Shown: one piece after another, positions 46,114 to 56,091 of the stretch
Numbering within the stretch: position 1 is the first letter of the stretch
How the letters are laid out: every line of letters begins with the position of its first letter
The notes under the pieces: model-generated
Told to the model about the DNA's origin: nothing
What the model saw: only the letters and a program-made list of their open reading frames with translations
Databases searched by the model: none
DNA from: Agapanthus africanus
Lineage: Eukaryota > Streptophyta > Magnoliopsida > Asparagales > Amaryllidaceae
Direction: 5' to 3'
DNA: 64,000 bases
NCBI GenBank assembly: GCA_030015575.1
Contig: JASDDO010000024.1
Coordinates: 218,446,996-218,510,995, forward strand
Made by a program: the position numbers and the translations under genes

Positions 46114-47722
46114 GTAACAACCTAGTTCATTTATACCATTTTCAGTTCCCGTATTTACTTATCTGTAGTATTTTCTAGATTTATCGTGTTTTGGGTGCGA
46201 ATGGTATTTTACTTTTACTTTGTATTCGACCCGACCCGCTTGCTTGAACCTGTTTGATTCATATTTATGAATTACCCTGACTTGTTACATAGACACGTGC
46301 ATCTTATATGTACTGCATACTGGCATTTTATCTGGCATTGCATCTTTTACCATATAACATTTGAAGTCACAGAAAATAATTTAAAATTACATAACATGGC
46401 TTGCATGATACCCCTAACCCCGTGGTAGCGTCCGTGCATCTTGTTCTCGTCCCATTCAGTAAAACAGACGTGTTTGGATGGCTACGCGCACGTTCGTGCA
46501 TCCATTCTTGGGGATATGCATTTTCATTACCTGAGCTTTCGTTTTAAATTTTGAAAGTCACATATATTTTTTATATTTAAAATCTGAATTTTTAGACCCG
46601 ATCCGGGCGTATTTTGGACTAGATTTGTATTTACCTGAAAATCCAATTTTTAATTTAATTAAGTCTACGACTTAAATTTTATAACCAACTAAAATATTCT
46701 TTAAACTAGAAATCTTTTTTAAAATTTAAAAATCTTTTCCTAACTAACCCAGCTCTCTCCTCCTCTGGCCCGTGGACCCCACTCCTCTCTCTTTCTTTCT
46801 TTCTCTCTCTCTATCTCAACCACTGATCTCTTTCTCTCTCTCCCTCTTGTAAGCTTTCTCTCTCTTCTCTCTTTCTCTCTCCCTCGCTACAGGACAACTT
46901 TCTTTCTCCTCTTCTTTCTCTCCCCTCTCGCTCTCTTCCTATCTCTCTCATCTCGCACCGCTTTCTCTCTCTTATCGCCGATATTGTGCGGATCCCGTCA
47001 CCGCCCTCGAATCTCGTCACCTCCCTCCTTCATAATTCTTTTCTTCTCCTTCTCCTTCACTTTTAACCCCGAGCCTCCATCGCTTTAACCCATCACCGAG
47101 CTCTAAACCTCAAACCCTAACCCTAATCTCCATTGCCTCCTCAACCTCTCCTCCTCCTCGTCACCATTCCCTCTTCTCCTTCCTCCTTCTTTCCTCTCAT
47201 TCTTCCTTCTCCCGAACCCTGCACCCTACAGCACCCACAGAACCCATCGTCACCGCCTTTCCTTCGCCGCCGATCATCCCTCGCCATCATCATCTTCTTC
47301 CTCTTCTCTCCTCTCTCCTCTGTCTTCTCCCTTCACAGATCCCTGCACATCCCTACACCAAGTAAAACCCAGTAACCCAAACCCTAACCGAAACCCTAAC
47401 ACTAAACCACCTCGCCGGAGCTCCGTTCATCCCCATCGACATCTCCACCCCTCTCTGCAAACCCCTTAAGCATCCCTCTTCTTCTCAATCTCTTATCCTC
47501 TTTCCTTTCTTCTCTTTCTTCATTCTTTTCTTTTCTTTTTCTTTAAGTTCTCTGTCTTTGTAGATCGCCGGAGCCGGACGTGACGTCGACGATCCCGACG
47601 ATCCAACGAACGTACCTGACTTGTGTGATCACCTTTGTGCGTTGTTTGGAACCGTTCCGTGTACTGTGCGTGCATCGCGACATTTCGCCAACGTGAGACG
47701 TTCCGTACACACCTTTGTGCGT
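46114..47722. other. 1.6-kb CT-rich segment between the two V copies
   Basis: Starts TGTAACAACCTAG, like a gypsy LTR start, and carries a long CT-rich run (46740-47000), short AAACCCTAACCCTAA words (47112-47126) and a 16-bp repeat ACCTTTGTGCGTTGTT (about 47633 and 47711) whose second copy spans the start of the right V copy. It may be an LTR or internal remnant left by deletion. Reading frames here are low-complexity and not supported. Confidence 0.45.
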
Positions 47723-49143
47723 TGTTCATATCAGAATTTTGCATTATTATATTCCCCATTCTTAATCACATTGCAAATAAATAGGTGCTTTTGATCCATG
47801 TCTGCTGAATAGTTGCAGGTTACAAGTTCCCGGAACAATACAGTGAAAATGATGAAAAGACGCTACGAAAGTGAGACTAAGACCAACAAATAGAAGGATA
47901 TTTATGATGTCGCCTATAGTTTAAGGAACAAATGAAGATCAATGAATAGTTCGATTTCACAAAGCACGAAGGCAGCACAAGATTCAAGACTTCAACACGA
48001 AGCGAACGGTAAAAGTCTACAACATTCTATACTGTGGAAATCTTGAAGAATATAGAAGATATTCTGAGAAACCAAGTGAAGAAAACAGATGTAAAAAGCA
48101 ACTTGAAGCATCACAAGAAAACATAGCCTAAGAACCTTCAAGATGGCCGCGGATCCGTGGCCAAACAAGGCTTATGGCCGCGGATCCGCGGTCGTGCTGT
48201 GCACGTGTCGGCGCGTGTCGGTGCGTGTCGGTGGAGTCGGTGCATTGACCCGGTTTTCTTAGGGTATTTTTGTAATTCTAGATATGGATCAGATGTAAAC
48301 CCTAGGGTTTCTATTATCTATAAATAGGAATTCTACAGCTCTTTTTGGAGCATGCCTCTTTTTACTTTTCTCTAGTTTAAATTTTTATTCCTTGTAATTG
48401 TCAAAGAGTGCATCAATAAAGTAAGTTTTCTTATCTTGAATTTGTTATTTGCAATTTTTATTTCTCTGTAGTTTATTTCTCTGCCGTAGTTATTTTCCGC
48501 AAGTAAATTAGGCTATTAAATAAAAACCATAAAAATGAATTCCTTTGTTAATTCCCTAATGAGTGAGTAGTTCCTCACTTGTTAGGGTTAGGTTTGGGAA
48601 AGGTTTGAGAGATGAAACTCTCACCCCTTTCTTGTCCGTTCAATATTTTAAAGTAGGACTCTATGCAAACATACACACACCGCTCACTACGGCACCCTAT
48701 CCCACGAGGTAGCGGTGAGTCCATAGTTAAAGACCGGTTGTGTTTGATTTTCATAAAGGTTAGGGCTAAGAGTTAAGAAAAGACGGACAAGGATAAAAGG
48801 GAAGAAACCTAGTTTCTTCCCGATCGTGCTAATCCCCTTTGTTAACTATTACCTTAACACCTAAAAGTTCTTAATTAGGGAAAAAAAGGGTGAGAATAAT
48901 TGACTTTCCAAACTAACCTAATCCTAACCCTAGCAAGGTTTTAATCCAAATCAAATTCAACCTAAGTTTTTATAGAAAATCAAAACCTACCACAAATAGG
49001 AATTGACTCGTTAGAACAACTAGAAAATACACGTTTTCCCTATGGACCGACCCGTACTCAACCGGCTAGCTACCAAGCGACACCGTTCTTGATTGCGGTT
49101 AATTCTTTGATTTAAAAACGCACACGCGAAATCTCATACAATC
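47723..49143 (+). repeat. Repeat V, right copy (complete, about 1.42 kb)
   Basis: TGTTCATATC... to ...CTCATACAATCA, followed by CCGCC. The left copy is preceded by CCTCC, a 4 of 5 match, so the pair may be the two LTRs of one element whose internal region is mostly lost. TATA box at 48318-48327. The extra 520 bp at the right (48623-49143) contain CTACCAAGCGACACCGTTC and AACGCACACGCGAAATC. I could not classify the family. Confidence 0.65.
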
Positions 49144-49233
49144 ACCGCCTGCCACAGCCGGTACGATAGATTCCATCCCTCAGGTGTTTGCTTTGTCTCC
49201 CGAGTCAAAATTTGACTGTAATTCATTTTGCAG

Positions 49234-49940
49234 CGATTACACCGGCTCCAGCTCCTTTTGAGTCTCGCATTTCAATGCCTGCGGGGCCCTTCGCTAAACG
49301 TACATTCTCCAAGGGCGCCGGAAATATCCGACGAACGTTAAGTGAGTTTATCGAAAATCTCAATCTTGAGGCCCTCACTTCTGCGACGGATTTTGTCGTC
49401 GAAGTCAATCCAAAGCTGGCGATGCTCGTGAACTTTCATAATGAAGATCTCGTCGGTTCTTGGGTTGATTATTGCAGGAAGATCGAGGCTTGCCTGCATG
49501 AGATTGAGCTTAAGCGTCTTGCTCCTGAGGTGTTGGCCTCGAACTTTCAGCGGGCTGCGTGGGTGGAGCATAGTGTTCCTTTCATTCGCCATTTTGAACA
49601 AGAGGCGGCTCTGAGACGAAAGGAACATGAGGCGGCCTCCAGCGAATCCGTCCGGTTGCGCGCCCAGGTTGAAGTGAATGCTGCGCAGTTAAAAGCTATT
49701 TTCGACAACCTCCAGCGATGTATTTCGGACGGGTTGACGCTAAGGCGGACGCTTGACATCACCTAGCGGGTCACGCAGGACTGCGAAGCTACCATGCTAG
49801 AAATTGATGAAAATCATTCATCCTGTTTGCAGCAACGGACTCAAATTGAAGCGGAGTTGGCCACGGTAGCTGACCACGAGAAAGGATTGAGAGGAGCGCA
49901 CGAGCGGCTTGTTAATTTATTGAAAACGCCTCCTCTTTAA
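49234..49940 (+). pseudogene. PMD gene terminal exon (coiled-coil-like)
   Basis: Resumes PMD-gene sequence to the right of V (49144 on). An acceptor ATTTTGCAG ends at 49233. The frame encodes PAPAPFESRISMPAGPFAKR, NIRRTLSEFIENLNLEALTS, DLVGSWVDYCRKIEACLHEI, HFEQEAALRRKEHEAASSES and LRAQVEVNAAQLKAIFDNLQ. A TAG at 49764 is followed, still in frame, by LEIDENHSSCLQQRTQIEAE and ends PPL with TAA at 49938-49940. The heptad-like C terminus suggests a coiled coil. The exon has only one stop. The preceding apparent intron (49184-49233, 50 bp) is short for plants, so that boundary is uncertain. Confidence 0.6.
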
Positions 49941-50700
49941 TAACTGTCATTTTACCTATTTTCTTGTACCGGTTGTAAACTTGTGATTCATGAATAACAT
50001 GTATTCATTTTTGCTTCCTTTATGAAATGTATCTTATATTCACTTGAATTCATGAATAAAAGACATATTTTTTTCATACTGGCATTTCTTTCTTTTGCTG
50101 TCTTGAATTGGTATAAAGTAGTTTATATACTCATTGCGGAGTTTATAGTTTATGAGCTCATTTCAGAGCTTTCTAGTTTATTCACTCATTTCGGAGCTTG
50201 TAGTTTATTCACTCATCCCGGAGTCTCTAGTTTATGAACTCATTTCGGAGCTTGTTTAGTTTAACTCCCTTGGGCTTATAGGCAAACCTGTCCTAACGTT
50301 ACAGTTAACCCCTGCTCTTTACGACAGAGGTCTGTTAGGGTCTGTAGTACTAAGGTTTTGTCTGTCGTACCGTCGCGTTGGCTGATGCATTCCCCGATAT
50401 GCAGTCTTGCTGTTCGAGTAGCCCCGCGACTGTCGTGTCTTTGATCCCTTCGGAGGTTGGACAAGACATCTTCAATTATTCTCCCAGGTCATATTACCAT
50501 CGGAAGAGCAAACGTAAGGGATTTTCCATACCGCTTTTTACTTGAGGTTAGGCTCAGTTTGGGAGCCCCGATGAGTCATAACCACTCCGCGCTGGTGTGG
50601 GATGATCTCCGATAGTCTTTCAGGTTTTATTTGAATTGCCGTCAAGACCCTGAAGCTAGGGATTTTCCTTTGCTTCGTTTGCTGGCATCGCGCCTGCTGT
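49941..50700. other. Intergenic 3' region between PMD gene and Z minisatellite
   Basis: AT-rich sequence that could serve as the PMD 3' UTR on the plus strand and as the Z 3' UTR on the minus strand. At 50130-50250 there are four to five short repeats of TTTATGAACTCATTTCGGAGCTTGT-type sequence. No gene is visible from 50260 to 50700. Confidence 0.55.
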
Positions 50701-50714
50701 AATGAGACGAATGT

Positions 50715-51960
50715 CGGGGTTGTCTCTAGGTTGTTTGTGAACCATCGAGGCTTGGAACTAGGGACTTTGCCATAGCTCCGATTTTTTGATGTTGCGTCTG
50801 CATTCTACTGGAGTGAGAAGAAACGCCGTTGTTGATCTCTAGGCTGTCTGTGAACCCTCGAGATTTGGAACTAGGGACTTCGCCATGGCTCCGTTTTGTT
50901 GATGTCGCGTCTGCATCCTGTTGGAGTGAGTTTCGGCGCAATTTGCCTGAGGTGTGATCTCTAGGTTGTCTGTGAACCGTCGAGATTTGGAACTAGGGAC
51001 TTTGTCATGACTCTGTTTTGTTGACGTCGCGTCTGCATCCTGTTGGAGTGAGAAGAAACGCCATTGTTTATCTCTAGGATGTCTGTGAACCATCAATATT
51101 TGGAACTAAGGACTTTGCCATGGATCCGTTTTGTTGACGTCGCGTCTGCATCCTTTTGGAGTGAGAAGAAACGCCATTGTTGATCTCTAGGCTGTCTGTG
51201 AACTGTTGAGATTTGGAACTAGGGACTTTGCCATGGATCCATTTTGTTGACGTGGCGTTGGCATCCTGTTGGAGTGAGAAGAAACGCCGTTGTTGATCCC
51301 TAGGCTGTCTGTGAACCGTCAAGATTTGGAACTAGGGACTTTGCCATGGCTCCGTTTTGTTGATGTCGCGTCTGCATCCTGTTGGAGTAAGAAGAAACGC
51401 CGTTTTTGATTTCTAGGCTGTCTGTGAATCGTCGAGATTTGGAACCAGGGACTTTGCCATGGCTCCGTTTTGTTGACGTCGCATCTGCGTCCTGTTGGAG
51501 TGAGAAGAAACGTCGTTGTTGATCTGTAGGCTGTCTGTGAACCGTCGAGATTTGGAACTAGGGACTTTTCCATGGCTCCATTTTGTTGACGTCGCGTCTG
51601 CATCCTGTTGGAGTGAGAAGAAACGCCGTTGTTGATCTCTAGGCTGTCTGTGAACCGTCGAGATTTGGAACTAGGGACTTTGCCATGGCTCCGTTTTGTT
51701 AACGTCGCGTCGGCCTCCTGTTGGAGTGAGAGGAAACGCCGTTGTTGATCTTTAGGCTATCTGTGAACCGTCGAGATTTGGAACAAGCGACTTTGCCATG
51801 GCTCCGAGGTAGTCTCTAGGTTGTTGGTGAACCGTCGAGGCTTGAAACTAGGGACTTTGCCATGGCTCTAAGGTTTTGACCTTGGGGTCAGTTGTTGACG
51901 TCGCGTCTGCATCCTGTTGAAATGAGAAGGAACGCCGTGTTGATCTTCTAGGCTGCAGAT
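50715..51960 (-). repeat. 113-bp minisatellite in Z 3' UTR
   Basis: About ten units. CTCTAGG-type landmarks at 50837, 50959, 51072, 51185, 51298, 51411, 51524, 51637, 51750 and 51812 give spacings of 122, then 113 bp seven times, then a short final unit. Each unit contains GTCTGTGAACCGTCGAGATT, GGAACTAGGGACTTTGCCAT and GACGTCGCGTCTGCATCC. It sits where Y has its unrelated 30-bp repeat, so the two arrays arose separately at the same element position. Confidence 0.92.
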
Positions 51961-52379
51961 TTTGCCGTCGAAATCTGACTCTCCCTTTGATGGAGCCTGG
52001 TGGGAAAATGTGGTTCCCTTTTCGTTTGTACCCATGGATTGTATACAAGGGTCGACGTGGACTCACCTGCAGGGCAGAAATTTCATTTTCATTCGTTTTT
52101 TTATTTCTTTCCGCAACGCTTTATCATTTCAGCTTTTTATATCGCGAAAGTCGCGATTGCCCAATCATTTCAGCTTTTTATCGCGGTGCCCAATCATTTC
52201 GGCTATTTTTTTTCTTTTTACTCGCTGATTTTTATTGCGAGTTGCCCAAACATTTCAGCTGTTTTTATATGCATATTTTTTGTTCGCTGATTTTATTGCG
52301 AGTTGCCCTATCATTTCGGCTATTTTTATATGCATATTTTTGGTCGCTGATTTTTATTACGAGTATGGAACTTGGATCT

Positions 52380-53340
52380 GATACCAATCTTGGAATCAGC
52401 ACCGCTGCGACTGGAATATTGCCAGGAGCGAATCATCATTTTCCTTGAAAGGACTTGGAATTTGATACCGATTTAGGCATTAGCATCGCTACCATCGAGA
52501 TATTGCCAGGAGCGAATCATCATTTGCCGTGAACGGCCTTGGAATTTGATACCAATTTAGGCATCAACATCGCTACAACTGGGATATTTCCATGAGCGAA
52601 TCATCATTTGCCTTTGTCGATTTGAAAAAAAGGTGGCTTAGCAAACAGGGTTAGGATCCTGCCGACTAAGGCTTTTGACTTTACGAGCCGTAGGGGTCTC
52701 ATAAAGGTATTTCTCCCTACGAGTCATGAGGATCTTGTAGATGTATGTTCTTCTTAGAAGTCGTGAGGACTTCTAAGTGGTGTTCTCTCTTATAAGTCGT
52801 AAGGATCTCATAAGAGTAATTTCTCCTTGTAAGTCGAGAGGACTTACAAGTGTCGCTTACCATATGATGGCATTCCTCATGATTGGTGGAACTTGTTAGG
52901 GGAAACGTTTATTTGTGCTCGTAGATTGTATACAAGGGCCAATATCGGACCGCCTGTAGGGCAACTTGGGGAGTATGACGGCTTAAGGATAGGTTTTGAT
53001 CCCTGTAACTTAAGACATTGAATCCTATAAGCCGTGAGGGTCTCACATGGGGAGTTCTTCTTACGAGTCGAGAGGATCTCATAAGTGAAATTTTTAACGA
53101 GATTGCGCCCTTTCGGGTTTTCACAAGCTCGCCAGTAGCCCTGCTGTTTTTACTGACGGTGCCCTTTCGCGTTTTCATCCGTTCCCATCTCGCTTGTGGA
53201 CATACCTTTTTTTTACACCACGAGATTGCACCCTTTCAGGTTTTCACAAGCTCGCCGGTAGCCCTTCTGTTTTTACTCACGGCGCCCTTTCGAGTTTTCA
53301 TCCGTGCCCATTTTGCTTATGGACGTACCGTTTTTTTATC
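52380..53340 (-). repeat. Z 3' UTR hairpin block (same type as in Y)
   Basis: Three GACTGGAATATTGCCAGGAG-type units (52400-52610), then hairpins with loop TCRTRAGGA(T): TTTACGAG/CTCATAAA (52680-52705), CTACGAG/CTTGTAG (52717-52740), CTTAGAAG/CTTCTAAG (52753-52777), CTTATAAG/CTCATAAG (52789-52814), CTTGTAAG/CTTACAAG (52826-52850). GATTGTATAC follows at about 52925. A second, shorter round includes CTTACGAG/CTCATAAG (53060-53085) and four hairpins on CCCTTTCG-GTTTTCA (53097-53306). Confidence 0.82.
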
Positions 53341-53666
53341 CCTCTGTTCGCCAATGGAACTTACGGAGGACTTCGTCACCGGGGCAGCTGTGCAGCTGAC
53401 GGGACTTGAGTTGCAGTCTTTGCCGCTGGGACCTGTGGACTTGAATTCCACTATCGCCGTGTTTGAAGTGACGTATTTAGTTTAAGGACATTGTGGTCCA
53501 ATGTTGGTTTAGGGACATCTCGGTCCATTGTTAGTTTAGGGACATCTCGGTCCAGGGCCGGCTTCGGGGCGAAGTTTTGCCAGATACTACTTATAGAGTT
53601 TAGACTCAGGAAGACAACGAGCGGACATGAGCGTCGTCATCTATCATTAACCTGAGCCGTGACTTG
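53341..53666. other. Spacer between hairpin block and Z integrase
   Basis: No gene. Three copies of about 30 bp (GTTTAGGGACATCTCGGTCC and variants) at 53480-53555 contain mini-hairpins GGAC-ATCTCG-GTCC and GGAC-ATTGTG-GTCC. Confidence 0.7.
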
Positions 53667-54523
53667 TCAAGCGTAGTATTTCTTAAGGAACCGGCTATTT
53701 ATTGGCCGGAAGGGCTTTTGCCATGCATATCTATGAGCAAGTAGGCCTCACCTTGGTATACATTGTCTATGATGTACAGACCTTCATAGTTTGGCTCTTA
53801 TTTCCCCCGCTTTGCACAGTTGTGGATCATAGGTCTTTTGACAACTAGCACGAGTTCGCCTTGGCGGAACGTTCTTGGCCTAGTTAGTCTTTCATATGAG
53901 CGCGTCATCCTTGCTTTTTAAGCTTCCAGTTTTTGTTGTGCTATGAGACGAGTTTCATCGAGGGCATCGTGCTCCTCAAGCCGAAGATGGGCATTTTCTT
54001 CATCCGTCAACTCGTATCAAACTGCTACTCGTAGAGAGGGTAGCTCTATCTCCAAGGAAAGTACCGCTTCCGTGCCGAATACAAACGCGAATGGTGTTGT
54101 ATTCGTAGCCGTTTTGAACGTGGTTCGATACGCCCAGAAAGCTTCATGCAGTCTCTCGTGCCAGTACCATTTATTTCTGGAGTCCGTTTTCTTTATGATC
54201 TTTGTCAAGGTCTTGTTGAAAGCCTCAATTAGACCGTTAACTCGTGGATTATTGACTGAAGAGTATCTCCAATCTATATTATGCTGTTGTGTGAAGCGGA
54301 TAATCTTATGGCTTCTGTAGGCCGGCCCATTATCCGAGACGATTCGTCGCGGAGTGCCGAACCGGTAGATGACGTGTGTCCTGAAGAAATGGAGGATGTT
54401 CTCCGTATTCACTTTCTTTAGCGGTACTATTTCTGCCCACTTAGAGAAGTAATCGGTCATTGCCAGTATGAACCGATGTCCTTTGGATGATACCGGCTCG
54501 ATGGGCCCGATTACATCGGTTCC
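53667..54523 (-). pseudogene. pol: Element Z integrase core and C terminus
   Basis: A TAG at 54524 separates this from the zinc region. Core: GTDVIGPIEPVSSKGHRFIL (first Asp), TDYFSKWAEIVPLKKVNTEN, TPRRIVSDNGPAYRS (second Asp), then NGLIEAFNKTLTKI with the expected Glu and HEAFWAYRTTFKTATNTTPF. A stop at 54017 and further lesions follow (ELVLVVKRPMIHN, EPNYEGLYIIDNVY). The frame ends RFLKKYYA with TGA at 53667-53669. It is homologous to the Y integrase and has no chromodomain. Confidence 0.85.
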
Positions 54524-55363
54524 CTACATTTCGAACGGCCAGCTGGATACCATTGGGTGTAGCGGATTCGGATGCTGGTGGATGAAGTCCCCGTGAACCT
54601 GGCACGAGTGACACTGCTTCACATATTCGAGGCAGTCATGAATCATTGTGGGCCAATAGTAACCCATTCTTTTGATCTTCAGCTTCATCTTTGGCCCGGC
54701 CTGATGGGAACCGCAGAGCCCGTCGTGAGTTTCTTGGACGACCCTTTTTGCTTCTTCTGGTCCCAGGCATCTCAGCCATAGACAGTCGAATGATCTCTTA
54801 TATAGAGTATCATTGACGAAGGCAATAGACAGAGCTCGCTTCATGAGCTGATGTCTTGACGATACATCTTCGGGTGTTTGATAGGATTTGAAATAGTCTA
54901 TGAAGACTTCTCTCCAATCCTTAGCCTTTTCTTCGTCTTCTATTTGGCAGGCTGCTTGTTTGGTCACTTCCTTTCCTTCAGATGATTCCGGAGATATTTC
55001 TGCTGGCGCAAGAATCCGGCGGCTTTGCATAATGATCATTACGTCATCGAGGTTTTCGTCTGCCAATTCTTTAGCGAGCTTGGCTAATGCATCCGCCTTG
55101 CTATTTTTCGCCCGCGGTATGCTTTCCAGGATGTAGGAGGGAATTTGAGTCAGCAGTTGCCGCACTCTTTCGCCATATTTTACTAACTCCGGTTTACACG
55201 TCTGATATTCGCCATTTACTTGGCTAACGACTAGCCGGGAGTCTCCATATATGAGGAGATCTTCTATTCCCATATCGAAAGCAATCTCAAGACCCGCTAT
55301 CAAAGCTTCATATTCAGCCTCGTTGTTTGTCCTTGGTTCTGTTAAGAAAATGGCAAAACGCAT
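54524..55363 (-). pseudogene. pol: Element Z archaeal-type RNase H and integrase zinc region
   Basis: 280-codon clean frame: TEPRTNNEAEYEALIAGLEI, LLIYGDSRLVVSQVNGEYQT, SIPRAKNSKADALAKLAKEL, an acidic linker, FVNDTLYKRSFDCLWLRCLG, then DGLCGSHQAGPKMKLKIKRM and YVKQCHSCQVHGDFIHQHPN (HHCC zinc finger). Matches Y 13072-13700 in order. The second RNase H keeps the Glu of NNEAEYEAL and the Asp of YGDSRLVV. Confidence 0.88.
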
Positions 55364-56091
55364 TATCCCTCCTTACGGAGTCACGAAGATAAGGCACACC
55401 CCAACTTTGATTATGGGGGTGCTTTGCTTTCACTTCTTCAAGGAAGATGCTCCGTCGAAGTATAGTTCCCATCGGGCATTATTTCCTTCCTTCTCCCCTT
55501 CGATTGAGTCGAACGCGTGTTCATCTGGCAATTTGCAAATTAAGGGAGAATCAGCTGGTATCGGATGTTCAGCGAGAAGTCGGCGATGGCCTGGCCTTTC
55601 ACTGCCTTGAGGGGTCGATACGTTATCAAGAACTCCATTAAGAGGATGGCCCATTTGGCAAGCCTTCCTGTTAGTATGGCTCTTGAAATCAAATATTTGA
55701 GAGGATCCACCTTTGATACGAGATGAACCTCATGTGCCAGGGCATAATGTCGAAGCTTCGTTATCGTGAAGATCAGTGCCAGGCAATGCTTTTCGATGGG
55801 GGAGTAGTTTTTTTCTGCCCCTAGGAGAACTCGACTCAAATAATAGAGAGCTCTCTCCTTTTCCTGATCGTTCTCCTGTGCCCATAGCGCGCCTAGAGAA
55901 CCTTCAAGGGCTGTTGTATACAGGATGAGGGGCTTTCCCTTGACCGGAGCGGTCAGTACCGGTGGATTCTGCAGATATTACTTGATTTCGTCCAGTGCAC
56001 TTTGGCATTTACGATCCCAAACGAACGGGGTCCCCTTCTTCATTAGATGGCTGTAGGGGCGGCATTTGCCGGAGATGTTAGCTATGAACCA
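55364..56091 (-). pseudogene. pol: Element Z RT-linked RNase H (broken)
   Basis: From the right: PYSHLMKKGTPFVWDRKCQS, a stop near 55978, LTAPVKGKPLILYTTALEGS, then 55839-55540 NYSPIEKHCLALIFTITKLR, SKVDPLKYLISRAILTGRLA and VKGQAIADF. A one-base loss near 55580 shifts the frame, and the sequence continues IPADSPLICKLPDEH and ARWELYFDGASSLKK to a stop at 55430. Matches the Y domain in order. Confidence 0.82.

Noticed and set aside
46740..47020. Arg/Glu-rich protein frame on the minus strand
   Set aside because: It is a translation of a CT microsatellite-like run with no start context or homology.
47112..47380. Interstitial telomere (AAACCCTAACCCTAA words)
   Set aside because: Only two or three imperfect units within a CT-rich stretch; too short for a telomeric array.
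49188..49233. Start of a separate gene at 49188
   Set aside because: The stretch before the acceptor at 49233 does not continue the sequence character of the exon; it is better read as intron.
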